Assembly: GCA_963708165.1 (NCBI GenBank) | Contig: OY970187.1 | Location: 2,852,001 to 2,916,000 of the forward strand | DNA: 64,000 nucleotides | Source: Rubricoccus sp963708165 | GTDB taxonomy: Bacteria > Bacteroidota > Rhodothermia > Rhodothermales > Rubricoccaceae | Reading direction: 5' to 3' | In this document: piece by piece, positions 39,724-49,144 of the stretch | Layout: every line of letters starts with the position of its first letter | How positions within the stretch are numbered: position 1 is the first letter of the stretch | Made by a program: the position numbers and the translations under genes | Notes under the pieces: model-generated | Told to the model about the DNA's origin: nothing | Databases searched by the model: none | The model's input: only the letters and a program-made list of their open reading frames with translations

Positions 39724-41482
39724 ATGCACAGCCGCCGCCGTTTTCTCGCCCTCGGCGCCACCGCTACCGCCGCCGCGGCCGTCCTGCCCGCGCCTCTGGC
39801 GGCGCACGCCACCACGCCCGGCGCGCCGCCGCTTCGGCCTCTGGCGCCAGAGGCTGGGTCGCCACAGGCCGCGCGCATCGATCTGACCGTCGACGACCTT
39901 GCGCACGCCGAGACCGTGATCGGCCTGGAGTTCCGGCCCGAGCAGCGCGAGATGATGCTGCCCGACGTGCAGTCGCGCCTGGACTCGTACGCCGCGATCC
40001 GCGCCAACGAGCCCGCCAACAGCGTCGAGCCCATTCTGGCGCTGCACCTTCCGGCGCCGCCCGCGCCGCTCGGCCCGATGCGCGTCCGCATTCCAGAGCG
40101 CGTGCGCATGACGCCCTCCGAAGCCGACCTCGCGTTTGCGAGCCTGCCCGAGTTGGGGGCGCTGCTCCGCGCTCGCCGCGTGTCGTCCGTCGAGCTCACG
40201 ACGCTCTTTCTCAACCGCCTCAAGCGCTACGATCCGCAGCTCCAGGTCGTCATCTCGCTTCTTGAGGAGCGCGCGATGCAGACCGCCCGCGAGCGCGACG
40301 CCGACCTCGCCCGTGGCCTGGACCGAGGCCCGCTCCACGGCATCCCGTACGGCGCCAAAGACCTGCTCGCCGCCAGAGGCGCGCGCACGACGTGGGGCGC
40401 CGAGCCGTACCGCGGCCAGACCCTCGACGAAGACGCCGCGGTCGTCGAACTGCTCGAAGCCTCTGGCGCGGTGCTCGTCGCCAAGCTCACGCTCGGCGCG
40501 CTCGCGTGGGGCGACGTGTGGTACGGCGGCACGACGAAAAACCCCTGGAACGTGGAGCAGGGCGCCAGCGGCAGCAGCGCCGGGCCGGGCTCGGCAGTCG
40601 CAGCGGGGCTCGTGCCGTTCGCGATCGGCAGCGAGACCTACGGCTCCATCGTCTCGCCCGTCCACGCGCAACGGCGTGACGGGCCACCGGCCCACGTTTG
40701 GCCGCGTGCCCACGCGCGGCGCGATGGCGCTGTGCTGGAGCCTGGACAAGCTGGGACCCATGACGCGCTCCGCCGAGGACGCCGCGCTCGTCTTTGACGC
40801 CGTCCGCGACGTGGGCACGGCCTCTGGCGACCTGGGCTTTCCCTTCGACGGCGGTGCGGGCGCCAGAGGCATGACCGTGGGCTACGTCCCGGCGCTCTTC
40901 GAGGGCGACAACGCCGGTAGCGGCGCCGACCGCGCGACGCTAGAGGTCCTGCGCCGCCTGGGCGTCGAGCTGGTCGAGGTCGCGCTCCCCGATGGCCCCG
41001 AAGTCGGCGCCGTCATGGACGTCACGCTGACCTCGGAAGCCGCCGCGGCCTTTGACGGCCTCACGCGCTCGGGCGACGTGGACCAACTGGTGCGGCAGGA
41101 GCGCTTCGCGTGGCCCAACACGTTTCGCCACGGCCGCCTGATTCCCGCCGTCGAGTACATCAACGCGCAGCGCATCCGCCAGAGGCTCGTCGCGGAGACC
41201 GAGGCGGCGTTCGACCGCGTGAGCGCCATCGTGACGCCGTCGTTTGGCGGCACCCAACTCGCGCTCACCAACGTGACGGGCCACCCGGCGGTTTGCATCC
41301 CGAACGGCTTCTTCCCGCCAGAGGCCTCTGGCGAAGCCGCGCCAGACATGGCGGCGCGGCGCAGCCCGCACTCCATTACGTTTCTCGGCCCGCTCTACGG
41401 CGACCACGCGCCGCTGGCGCTCGCGCACGCCGTCCAGGGCGCGACCGACTGGCACCGTCGGAGGCCGCCAGTGGGCGCCTAG
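39724..41482 (+). pseudogene. Tat-exported amidase-signature enzyme, frameshifted near 40662
   Basis: A protein of about 585 residues. The twin-arginine signal SRRRFLALGATATAAAAVLP indicates export of the folded enzyme. The amidase-signature triad is recognisable: lysine in LHGIPYGAKDLLAARGARTT, first serine in GASGSSAGPGSAVAAG and nucleophile in GSETYGSIVSP. The rest (STRNGVTG, RPTFGRVPTRGAMALCWSLD, KLGPMTRSAEDAALVF) lies in another frame. One base must be dropped around TCGCCCGTCCACG (about 40662) to join IVSP to STRNGV. It is like Asp-tRNA-amidotransferase-type hydrolases of unknown substrate. The break falls in the most conserved part, so an assembly indel is plausible. Confidence 0.82.
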
Positions 41483-41577
41483 GGCTTCTAGCGCTCAGAG
41501 GCGTGTCGCCAGAGGCCGGAACCTGTCGCGGTGGCACCGGCATTGCAGGGGACCGGGCCTCCACCACCCCCAGACCC

Positions 41578-42363
41578 ATGCGATTCCCTCTCGCGCTCGT
41601 TCTGTTCACCTTTGTCGGCAGCGCCGCAATCTTACCCGGATGCGCCACCATCGCCGGTACCAACTACTATTCCGTCGAGGAGGAGTGGCAAATGGGCCGA
41701 CAGGTCGAGGCTGAACTCAATAGCCAACTCCGCCTCGTCAACGACCGCGCACTCACGCAGTATGTCCAAAGCATGGGACAGCGCATGGTGCAGCAGACGA
41801 CACTCTCGGGCCAGCGCTGGCGCTTCTATGTCGTGGCGGATGACGCGATCAACGCGTTCAACGCCCCCGGCGGGCTGATCTACGTCAACACTGGGCTTAT
41901 CAAGCGCGTCGGCAGCGCGGCGGAACTCGCGGGCGCGATCGCGCACGAGGTCGGGCACGGCGTGGCGCGGCATGGTACGTCGCGCCTCTCGAAGTACAAC
42001 GATGCCAACGCTGTAGCCGGGGCCGTGATGGGTCAAAATCCAGGTGCAGCCAAGCAGGTCGCAGCTCAGATCGTCGCGCAGGGCACATTCGCGAGCTTCT
42101 CGCGCGGCGCCGAGCGCGAGGCCGACAAGCTCGGCGTGCAACTCATGGCCGCGACGGGTTACAACCCCGAGGGCCTCGTGCGTCTCTTGCAGCGCCTCGC
42201 GGAGCAGGGTGAGGGTGGCGGTGTGGCATTTCTGCGCACGCACCCGCTTTCCTCCGAGCGCGCCGCCAGCGTGCGCGCCCTCGCCAGAAGCGTTAACAGC
42301 AACGGCCTGCGCATGAACGAGTCGGGCTTCGACGCGGCAAAGCGCGCCGCCTCGCGGTACTGA
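41578..42363 (+). CDS. M48-family metallopeptidase lipoprotein
   Basis: A 261-residue lipoprotein peptidase (signal with LVLFTFVGSAAILPGCATIA). It has the zinc motif AGAIAHEVGHGVARH and the third ligand in SRGAEREADKLGVQLM. NAFNAPGGLIYVNTGLI and THPLSSERAASVRAL are typical of the BepA/LoiP/M48 group that works in the periplasm on misfolded outer-membrane proteins. The start ATG at 41578 begins the signal. The gene contains no copy of the iterated word, unlike nearly all its neighbours. Confidence 0.88.
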   Translation: MRFPLALVLFTFVGSAAILPGCATIAGTNYYSVEEEWQMGRQVEAELNSQLRLVNDRALTQYVQSMGQRMVQQTTLSGQRWRFYVVADDAINAFNAPGGLIYVNTGLIKRVGSAAELAGAIAHEVGHGVARHGTSRLSKYNDANAVAGAVMGQNPGAAKQVAAQIVAQGTFASFSRGAEREADKLGVQLMAATGYNPEGLVRLLQRLAEQGEGGGVAFLRTHPLSSERAASVRALARSVNSNGLRMNESGFDAAKRAASRY

Positions 42364-42432
42364 GACGGCCTCTGGCGCTTGGCGGCCTCTGACGCCAGAG
42401 GCTCGGACTCATCGTAACGAGCTTTTCTACAG

Positions 42433-42543
42433 CGTCATTCTGGCCTCGGCGCCGGGATCTCTTCGGTGCCACCCCAGCGCTCGGTTGCGGCTCTGAGCGC
42501 GTTTCACCATCCAGGAGATCCCGGGTCAAGCTCGGGTTGAGTC
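42433..42543. repeat. Inverted-repeat element (GGGATCTC arms)
   Basis: Left arm 42433-42461 reads CGTCATTCTGGCCTCGGC then GCCGGGATCTC. The right arm 42515-42543, in reverse complement, reads ACTCAACCCGAGCTTGAC then CCGGGATCTC. The arms are diverged copies facing each other about 50 bases apart, of the widespread GTCAT...CCGGGATC intergenic type. They lie between the convergent M48 and lipoprotein genes. Confidence 0.55.
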
Positions 42544-42619
42544 GCTTGTGAGTCTTCGTTCGCCCCTGGCGCCAGAGGCCGAGATGGTCTTGTTTTCGAG
42601 AACCGAGCGCCGCTAGTGG

Positions 42620-43486
42620 CTACATGCCGGGCTCGGGCAGAATCAGGGCCTCTGGCGGTGCCGCGAAGGCTGCGTCGGTCATGTCGGGCGCGAAGGAAAC
42701 CTCGGTGAGCGTACCGCGCGCTTTGGGCATTCCGGCGCCTGTGCCGTCCCATAGGTACGAGCGGAAGCCTTCTTGCAGGGTCACCCCACCGGCGGTCTGC
42801 GCGCCGTCGTAGAGCATGATCGTCTCGGGCGTGTGGCCGCCATCCGGGTTGAAGTAGCTGACCACGTAGCGCACGCCGCGCACCGCGCTCGTCTCGGGGT
42901 CGAGCAAGAGGTAGTAGTAGTCGTCCGGCGCGTCGCCGGTGCCTGCGTCGAAGGTGACGTAGACCTGGTCGAGCGTGGTGGTGCTGTCCAACGCCAGAGG
43001 CTCGGCCATCGCGAGGTTGACGCCGGGATCTGCGAGCACGAACGGCATCCCGACGAAGTAGTACGGCGTGAGCGACCAGAAGCGAGCGTCCGTCGGGACG
43101 GCCTCTGGCGAGGGCATGGCCCAGGCTTGAGTTCCGGTCCAGCCGAAGCGCACGGTGGAGTCTGCCGCGAGCGTGTGCGTGGCGCGAGAGGCCCACGTAT
43201 CGACCGTTTGGTGCGTATCCAGCGGGGGCTGCTCGGTCGGCGCGCCCAACGAGTCCAGGCGCGTGTAGGCGTAGCGGAAGCTCAGCGGACCCGAGCCGTA
43301 CCACGCCTCCAACCCACCGTGCGCGTTGATAGACGCGAGAACGCGCTGCCCAGCTTCCGAGGCACCAAGTCGCTCGGTCGCCTCCGTGATGCGGGCGTCT
43401 ACGTCGCCAGAGGCGGGTCTGGCGAGGCCGTCGTCGCAACCGCTGGCGATGGCGAGGAGCAGGGCGAGCGAGAGAAGGCGGAGCAT
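42620..43486 (-). CDS. Conserved lipoprotein (DUF6503/LolA-like?)
   Basis: A 288-residue lipoprotein (MLRLLSLALLLAIASGCDDG). The mature part begins with a helix (ASINAHGGLEAWYGSGPLSF). A series of antiparallel strands follows (YAYTRLDSLGAPTEQPPLDT, VYVTFDAGTGDAPDDYYYLL, GVRYVVSYFNPDGGHTPETI), as in LolA-like half-barrels and the Bacteroidota DUF6503 group. I assign this only loosely. It probably binds a lipid or other hydrophobic ligand in the periplasm. The ATG at 43486 starts the signal peptide. Confidence 0.6.
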   Translation of the reverse strand: MLRLLSLALLLAIASGCDDGLARPASGDVDARITEATERLGASEAGQRVLASINAHGGLEAWYGSGPLSFRYAYTRLDSLGAPTEQPPLDTHQTVDTWASRATHTLAADSTVRFGWTGTQAWAMPSPEAVPTDARFWSLTPYYFVGMPFVLADPGVNLAMAEPLALDSTTTLDQVYVTFDAGTGDAPDDYYYLLLDPETSAVRGVRYVVSYFNPDGGHTPETIMLYDGAQTAGGVTLQEGFRSYLWDGTGAGMPKARGTLTEVSFAPDMTDAAFAAPPEALILPEPGM

Positions 43487-43661
43487 GGGACAGGTGGTTG
43501 TGCGAACGAACAAGATCCGACACGAGGCGCGCGCGCCGAACGCCTCTGGCGTTCAGCCGCCTCTGGCGGGTTCGCGCTCCTTTCGGCGTCTCTGCGCACG
43601 CCCTTCGCGGCGCCGCCAGGGGCCGGGCGTAGGCGCCACATCGGCTCGCCTTCCCATTCCC

Positions 43662-44147
<486 letters not shown>

Positions 44148-44173
44148 CGCCAGAGGCCTCTGGCGCCAAAGAA

Positions 44174-44653
44174 CTAGCGGTCCGCACCCAGCGCGCGCAT
44201 CCGTCCTACGAGCGCGTATGCCGCGATCCCGAATGCGACCGACACGTTGAGCGACGCCTTGACGCCGTACTGTGGCAGCGCGAGATGCAGATCCACCGCG
44301 TCCAGCACCTCGCGCGAGACGCCGTGGACCTCGTTGCCCAGCACCAACGCCAGAGGCAGATCTGCGGCGCCGATGGCCTCTGGCGCGATAGCGGTCTCGG
44401 TGATCTCCAGCGCCGCGAGCGTGTAGCCGTCCGCCCGGAGCTGCGCCAGAAGCGGGAGCACGTCGGGCGCGTGGCTCCACGCGACGGCCTCTTGCGCGCC
44501 GAGCGCCGTCTTGATCACGCCGCGATGCTCGGGCGTGGGCGTGAAGCCGCTGAGGTAGACGTGTCGCAACCCTGCCGAATCTGCGGTGCGAAAAATGGCG
44601 CCCACGTTGTGCGCAGAGCGGATATCGGGGACGACGACGACGAGCGGGTGCAA
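44174..44653 (-). CDS. SpoU/TrmH-family RNA 2'-O-methyltransferase
   Basis: A 159-residue SPOUT methyltransferase. Motif 1 (VVVVPDIRSAHNVGAIFRTA, AGLRHVYLSGFTP), motif 2 (LPLALVLGNEVHGVSREVLD) and motif 3 (LALPQYGVKASLNVSVAFGI) show the knotted fold that binds S-adenosylmethionine and methylates a ribose in tRNA or rRNA. The start appears to be a TTG at 44653 (LHPLVVVVPDIR). Directly upstream the mRNA is five or more CTTCCCC heptads, leaving no normal ribosome-binding region. The exact target RNA is unknown. Confidence 0.85.
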   Translation of the reverse strand: MHPLVVVVPDIRSAHNVGAIFRTADSAGLRHVYLSGFTPTPEHRGVIKTALGAQEAVAWSHAPDVLPLLAQLRADGYTLAALEITETAIAPEAIGAADLPLALVLGNEVHGVSREVLDAVDLHLALPQYGVKASLNVSVAFGIAAYALVGRMRALGADR

Positions 44654-44691
44654 GGGGGAAGGGGGAAGGGGGAAGGGGGAAGGGGGAAGGG
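44652..44691. repeat. AAGGGGG heptad array at the SpoU start codon
   Basis: Five perfect AAGGGGG heptads and part of a sixth run from 44652. The first two bases of the array belong to the CAA that reads as the TTG start codon on the minus strand. A change in copy number would alter the 5' untranslated region. Confidence 0.9.
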
Positions 44692-44758
44692 TTGGACAGG
44701 TCGGCTCTCAAAAGTTCCGGTCGGCCTCTGGCGCCAGAGGCAGAGGGGAAGCAGCTTC

Positions 44759-44808
44759 ACCCGGAACCCGGAACCCGGACCCGGCCCGGACCCGGAACCC
44801 GGAACCCG
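44759..44808. repeat. ACCCGGA heptad array
   Basis: ACCCGGA occurs three times in a row, then CCCGG-type variants, then ACCCGGA again, over about 50 bases. It occupies the region between the SpoU gene and the divergent RelA/SpoT gene, together with an iterated-word palindrome just before it. Confidence 0.85.
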
Positions 44809-44865
44809 CGCGGGGCGCCGCCAGAGGCCCTGGCACCACCGCCCGGCACGTAGCGTTCTTGCCCC

Positions 44866-47187
44866 ATGCCGACCGCCAGCGCCACCCTCCAAGCCGCCCT
44901 CACCGACCTCTACGTCGAGCCCGAGTTCGAGCGCGGCGTCCGCGTCCTCATCGAGCACTGCCGCCGGAACCTGCCGAGCGTCGACGAAAACCTGATTCGC
45001 AAGGCGTTCCACGTCGCCTACTGGGCCCACCGCGAGGACCGCCGAGCCTCTGGCGAGTTGTACATCACGCACCCGCTAGAGGTCGCGATCATCGCCGCGC
45101 GCGACATCCGCTTCGACGACGTGACCGTCGCCGCGGCGCTCTTGCACGACACCGTCGAGGACACTGACCTCTCCATCGAGCTCATCCGCGAAGAGTTCGG
45201 AGCCGATATCGCCGCCATTACCGACGGCGTGACCAAGATCGGCCACGTGTTCGACTCTCGCGCCATGGGCCGCGCCGAGAACGTCCGCAAGCTCATGCTC
45301 AGCATGGCGAGCGACATCCGCGTCATCCTCGTCAAGTTCGCCGACCGGTTGCACAACATGCGCACGCTCGGCGGCCTGCCCGAGCGCAAGCAGATCCGCA
45401 TCGCCACCGAGACGAGCGACCTCTACGCGCCTCTGGCGCACCGCTTTGGGCTCCATGAGGTCAAGACCGAGTTCGAGGACCTCTCGCTCAAATACCTGGA
45501 GCCCGAGGCCTTCCAGACCATAGCCCGCGGACTCAACGCGAAGAAAAAGCAGCGGGAGAAGTTCGTCGAGCGCTTTATCGACCCCATCCGGCGCGAGCTC
45601 ACCGAGGCCAACTTCGACTTCGGGATCTACGGCCGCCCCAAGTCCATCCACTCCATCTGGCGCAAGATGAAACGCCAGGACGTGGACCTGGACGGCATCT
45701 ACGACCTCTTCGCGATCCGCGTGATCCTGAACGAGACGGGCAAGAAAGGCAAAGAGGACTGCTGGCGCGCCTATTCCGTGCTCACGGACCTGTACTCGCC
45801 CATTCCCGAGCGCTTCCGCGACTTCATCTCCGTCCCCAAGAGCAACGGATACCAGAGCCTCCACACGACTGTTCTCGGCCCCGACGGCCGTGCCGTCGAG
45901 ATTCAGATCCGCACCGCCGAGATGCACGAGATCGCCGAGCGCGGCGTGGCGGCCCACTGGAAGTACAAGGAAAACAGCGGCACCGACAAGCCGCCCTCCT
46001 CCAAGACCGTCGCGCCAGAGGCCTCTGGCGGCAAAGGCGCCGTCCCCCTCGACGCCGGACGCGACGCGCGTCTGGATGCCATGTACGCCTGGGCACGCGA
46101 TCTCCTGGAGTCGGCCCAGAGCGGCGACGCAGGCGAGTTCGTGCGCGATTTCCAGCTCCAACTCTACGACGAGGAGATCCACGTCTTCACGCCCGGCGGC
46201 GATCTTGTCACGCTTCCGCCAGAGGCCACGCCGGTCGACTTCGCATTTCAGATCCACTCCGAGGTCGGCTTTCACTGCATCGGCGCCAAGGTCAATGGCA
46301 AGATGGTGCCGCTGTCGCACGCGCTGTCCTCTGGGGACCAGGTCGAGGTGCTCACGTCCAAAAAGCAGTCGCCCAACCCGGACTGGATGGGATTCGTGGT
46401 CACACAGAAAGCGCGGTCGCGCATTCGTCAGTGGATCAACGAGAAGCGTCGCAAAGCCGTCGATCACGGACGCACTCTCCTAGAGAAGAAAATGAGCCGC
46501 GCGGGTGTCGAGGCAGACAAGCAGGAAATGGAGCGCGTCGCGAGCAAGATGCGCTTTCCCTCTACCCAGCAGCTGTTTTTCGAGATCGGCTCCGGTTTGT
46601 ACGACCCTGCGGACTTCGTCGAGCAACTCCGCGCCCGTGCCGCACCGGAGCCAGCGCCAGAGGCCAGCCCGGCCCGTCTGGAAGTGGAGCAGTACGCGGA
46701 GACATTCAAGGAGGTCGCGCGCGAGCGTGGCAAGCCTTCGCTCGTCATCGATGGCGAGGCGCACACGGACATGGCCGTGGAGTACGCCACGTGCTGCACG
46801 CCCATTCCGGGCGACGAGGTGTTCGGCTACATCTCGAAAACGGGCGCGATCAACATCCACCGCCGGACCTGCAAGAACGCGCCGCACCTGCTCCTTGAGC
46901 GCGCCGAACGAGTAATCGACGTGGAGTGGAGCCGCCAGAAAGACGTGCATTTCGTGTCGGCACTGCGCATCGTCGGCGAGGACCGCGTAGGACTTGTGAG
47001 CGATCTGACGACGGTCATCTCGAAGAACCTCAAGACAAACATTCGTTCCATCACCATCGCAGGCGAAGATGGAATGTTCGAGGGCATCGTTGGGCTATAT
47101 GTGTCTGACCTTGGGCAGTTACGGCGCATCATGAAACGGGTCGGGCGCTTGGATGGGGTCTACGGGGTCTATCGGCTCGAAGAGTAG
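44866..47187 (+). CDS. Bifunctional (p)ppGpp synthetase/hydrolase (RelA/SpoT)
   Basis: A 773-residue stringent-response enzyme. The HD hydrolase domain has YITHPLEVAI (His69), LLHDTVEDTD (His94-Asp95) and FADRLHNMRTL (Asp160), so hydrolysis looks active. The synthetase domain has YGRPKSIHSIWRKMKRQDVD and PERFRDFISVPKSNGYQSLH; the basic RFRD is the type found in bifunctional Rel enzymes, not in synthetase-only RelA. A TGS domain (IHVFTPGGDLVTLPPEATPV), a conserved cysteine region (EYATCCTPIPGDEV) and a C-terminal ACT domain (SALRIVGEDRVGLVSDLTTV) follow. It is followed by the HU gene after 230 bases. Confidence 0.95.
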   Translation: MPTASATLQAALTDLYVEPEFERGVRVLIEHCRRNLPSVDENLIRKAFHVAYWAHREDRRASGELYITHPLEVAIIAARDIRFDDVTVAAALLHDTVEDTDLSIELIREEFGADIAAITDGVTKIGHVFDSRAMGRAENVRKLMLSMASDIRVILVKFADRLHNMRTLGGLPERKQIRIATETSDLYAPLAHRFGLHEVKTEFEDLSLKYLEPEAFQTIARGLNAKKKQREKFVERFIDPIRRELTEANFDFGIYGRPKSIHSIWRKMKRQDVDLDGIYDLFAIRVILNETGKKGKEDCWRAYSVLTDLYSPIPERFRDFISVPKSNGYQSLHTTVLGPDGRAVEIQIRTAEMHEIAERGVAAHWKYKENSGTDKPPSSKTVAPEASGGKGAVPLDAGRDARLDAMYAWARDLLESAQSGDAGEFVRDFQLQLYDEEIHVFTPGGDLVTLPPEATPVDFAFQIHSEVGFHCIGAKVNGKMVPLSHALSSGDQVEVLTSKKQSPNPDWMGFVVTQKARSRIRQWINEKRRKAVDHGRTLLEKKMSRAGVEADKQEMERVASKMRFPSTQQLFFEIGSGLYDPADFVEQLRARAAPEPAPEASPARLEVEQYAETFKEVARERGKPSLVIDGEAHTDMAVEYATCCTPIPGDEVFGYISKTGAINIHRRTCKNAPHLLLERAERVIDVEWSRQKDVHFVSALRIVGEDRVGLVSDLTTVISKNLKTNIRSITIAGEDGMFEGIVGLYVSDLGQLRRIMKRVGRLDGVYGVYRLEE

Positions 47188-47374
47188 CCTCTGGCGAAAC
47201 GGCCAGGGCGGATTGGGACATATGTGCAGTTTGCAATGTGCATCTCGTGAGGATAGAGGAAATCCCTGGCGTCGGGAAACCTGCATGCTGCTGTGTAGCG
47301 TATGTTTGCCTCGTCCCCCGGCACGTGCTGATCCAATGAGCGGGATCGCTCGGCTTCGGTCGGTCATATGTATC

Positions 47375-47397
47375 CGCTCGCATCCTATATGCGAGCG
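47375..47397 (+). promoter_or_regulatory. Hairpin in the leader of the HU gene
   Basis: CGCTCGCAT pairs with ATGCGAGCG around loop CCTAT, a perfect 9-bp stem ending 20 bases before the ATG. It is not followed by T residues, so it is not a terminator. It could be an operator or an RNA element that limits translation. The leader from 47188 lacks the iterated word except at its left edge. Confidence 0.5.
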
Positions 47398-47416
47398 ACA
47401 CCCTCCCTTCTACTAC

Positions 47417-47833
47417 ATGGAAACCACGCCCTCTCGCGTGCCCACGCTGACCAAAAAGGACGTGGCCCGGCGCGTCTCCGAGCTCCAAGGCGTTCCACTT
47501 TACAAGTGTGAACCCTGGGTCCACGCGGTCGTTATGTCCATCCGCCAGATGATGGAGGAAGCCGATCCCGAGGTGCGCATTGAATTGCGGGACTTTGGCG
47601 TATTCGAGGTCAAAAAGACCAAGGCAAAGCCCAAGGCGCGTAACCCGAAGACGAACGAAACCGTCTTCATCCCGTCGCGCCGCAAGACTCACTTCAAGCC
47701 CAGCAAAAAGCTCCGCGAAGTGCTGCAGGAGCCTCTGGCGGATCTTGGATACGCCATCCCTGAAGGGAGTGCTGACGCGGATATGTCTCTGAACGGTTCG
47801 GAAGTCAAACAGAACGGACGCAAAGCGGCATAG
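47417..47833 (+). CDS. HU/IHF-family DNA-binding protein
   Basis: A 138-residue nucleoid protein. LTKKDVARRVSELQGVPLYK is the dimerisation helix, VRIELRDFGVFEVKKTKAKP the start of the beta arm, and ARNPKTNETVFIPSRRKTHF the arm tip with the canonical RNPKT. KPSKKLREVLQE closes the core. A tail of about 35 residues (GYAIPEGSADADMSLNGSEV) extends beyond the usual 90-95. It bends DNA and shapes the nucleoid. The gene has its own leader and a strong terminator, as expected for an abundant protein. Confidence 0.93.
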   Translation: METTPSRVPTLTKKDVARRVSELQGVPLYKCEPWVHAVVMSIRQMMEEADPEVRIELRDFGVFEVKKTKAKPKARNPKTNETVFIPSRRKTHFKPSKKLREVLQEPLADLGYAIPEGSADADMSLNGSEVKQNGRKAA

Positions 47834-47858
47834 CAACTTCCTGCGTTCTGTAGGTTCG

Positions 47859-47891
47859 GAGGCCGGGTGCTCACCCGGCCTCGTTTTGTTT
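47859..47891 (+). terminator. Rho-independent terminator of the HU gene
   Basis: GAGGCCGGGT and ACCCGGCCTC form a perfect 10-bp stem around GCTC, followed by GTTTTGTTT. It begins 26 bases after the HU stop codon. Confidence 0.92.
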
Positions 47892-47936
47892 CTCCCTCTC
47901 TGGTGACCGTGCCTCTGGCGCCAGAGGCCTCGCGAC

Positions 47937-48377
47937 ATGATCGAATCCAGGCCCCGTATCGCTGCCGTCGACGTGGGCCGCCGCAGTGTGGGCGTGGCCG
48001 TGGCGGATCCGCTGCGGATGTTCGCGAGAGCCGTGGGCACGTTTGTGCCGCCGGTCGCGCTGGCAGAGCTGCAGGGGATCCACGCGCGCGACGGCATCGA
48101 AACGGTCGTGGTGGGGTGGCCTCTGGCGGAAGATGGCAGCGAGGGGGAGGCCGTGCAGCGCACCAAACCGTTTATCTCGCGATTGAGAAAGGCACTTCCG
48201 GGCGTGGATATTCAGGTGCAGGACGAGCGGTTTTCGACGCGCCGCGCTCGCGAGGCGCTCATCGCCAACGGCGTTCCGCGCCAGAAGCGCCTCAAAGCGA
48301 AAGGAAAGGTGGATGCGGCGGCGGCGGCGATCATCCTTCAAGATTGGCTGGAGGACGCCGAGAGCGGGAGCGACTGA
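47937..48377 (+). CDS. ruvX: Putative pre-16S rRNA nuclease (YqgF/RuvX)
   Basis: A 146-residue RNase H-fold enzyme thought to trim the 5' end of 16S rRNA or resolve nucleic-acid junctions. Catalytic acid strand AAVDVGRRSVGVAVADPLRM is followed by ETVVVGWPLAEDGSEGEAVQ, then VQDERFSTRRAREAL and AAAAIILQDWLE with the final aspartate context. Length and motifs match the family. The PLA in VGWPLAEDG is encoded by an iterated word at the place of the conserved GLP loop. Confidence 0.92.
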   Translation: MIESRPRIAAVDVGRRSVGVAVADPLRMFARAVGTFVPPVALAELQGIHARDGIETVVVGWPLAEDGSEGEAVQRTKPFISRLRKALPGVDIQVQDERFSTRRAREALIANGVPRQKRLKAKGKVDAAAAAIILQDWLEDAESGSD

Positions 48378-48420
48378 CGCCAGAGGCGCGTAGTCTGCGC
48401 TCTCACAAGCCCGCACCCCT

Positions 48421-49017
48421 TTGGTCCTGCCGATCTACACCTACGGCCAGTCGGTCCTTCGCGAGCCCGCGCCGCCCATCGACCCCGACGCTCTAGGGTT
48501 CGACCGCAAGACGTTTGCCGCGTTCGTCGACGACATGATCGAGACGATGCACGAGGCCAACGGAATTGGTCTGGCGGCGCCACAGGTGGGGAAGTCCCTG
48601 CGCGTGTTCGTGGTCGACCTCTCGCCGTACGCCGAGGAGATCGCGGACGAGCACGGTGGCACCGCGCCGGAGTGGGCGATGGAGCCTCTGGCGATCATCA
48701 ACCCCGAGACGACGCCGGTCGCTGAGGCCGAGCCAGAGCTGTTCGAAGAAGGCTGCCTTTCCATTCCAGATCTCCGCGAGGAGGTGCTGCGGCCCGACAT
48801 GGTGACGCTTCGGTACCTGAACCGCGACTTCGAGCCCGTGGAGTTGATCGCGAGCGGAATGCTGGCGCGCGTGGTGCAGCACGAACTCGACCACTTGAAC
48901 GGTGTGCTGTTCGTCGACCACATCTCGGCGCTGCGCAAGCGCATGGTGAAGCGGCGCCTCAAGAAGATGGCCGCAGGCATTGTCGAGGCCGAGTATTCAA
49001 TTTTTCCACCGGCGTAG
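48421..49017 (+). CDS. def: Peptide deformylase
   Basis: A 198-residue Fe2+/Zn2+ enzyme that removes the formyl group from new proteins. The three motifs are present: GIGLAAPQVGKSL, EEGCLSIPDLREEV (metal cysteine) and VVQHELDHLNGVLFVD (metal histidines and catalytic glutamate). It starts at a TTG (48421), giving LPIYTYGQSVLREPAPPI, the expected beginning. It lies 43 bases after ruvX and may be co-transcribed. Confidence 0.96.
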   Translation: MVLPIYTYGQSVLREPAPPIDPDALGFDRKTFAAFVDDMIETMHEANGIGLAAPQVGKSLRVFVVDLSPYAEEIADEHGGTAPEWAMEPLAIINPETTPVAEAEPELFEEGCLSIPDLREEVLRPDMVTLRYLNRDFEPVELIASGMLARVVQHELDHLNGVLFVDHISALRKRMVKRRLKKMAAGIVEAEYSIFPPA

Positions 49018-49144
49018 AGCCGAGCCTCTGGCGGCATGGTGCAGCCCGACCCTCTCTCTTGCGCCTTGCATCGTTGCCACCGCCAGAGGCGGGCGAACCG
49101 CACTCTGCGCGTGCCGTAGAAGCAACCCATCTCTCCCCAGACTC

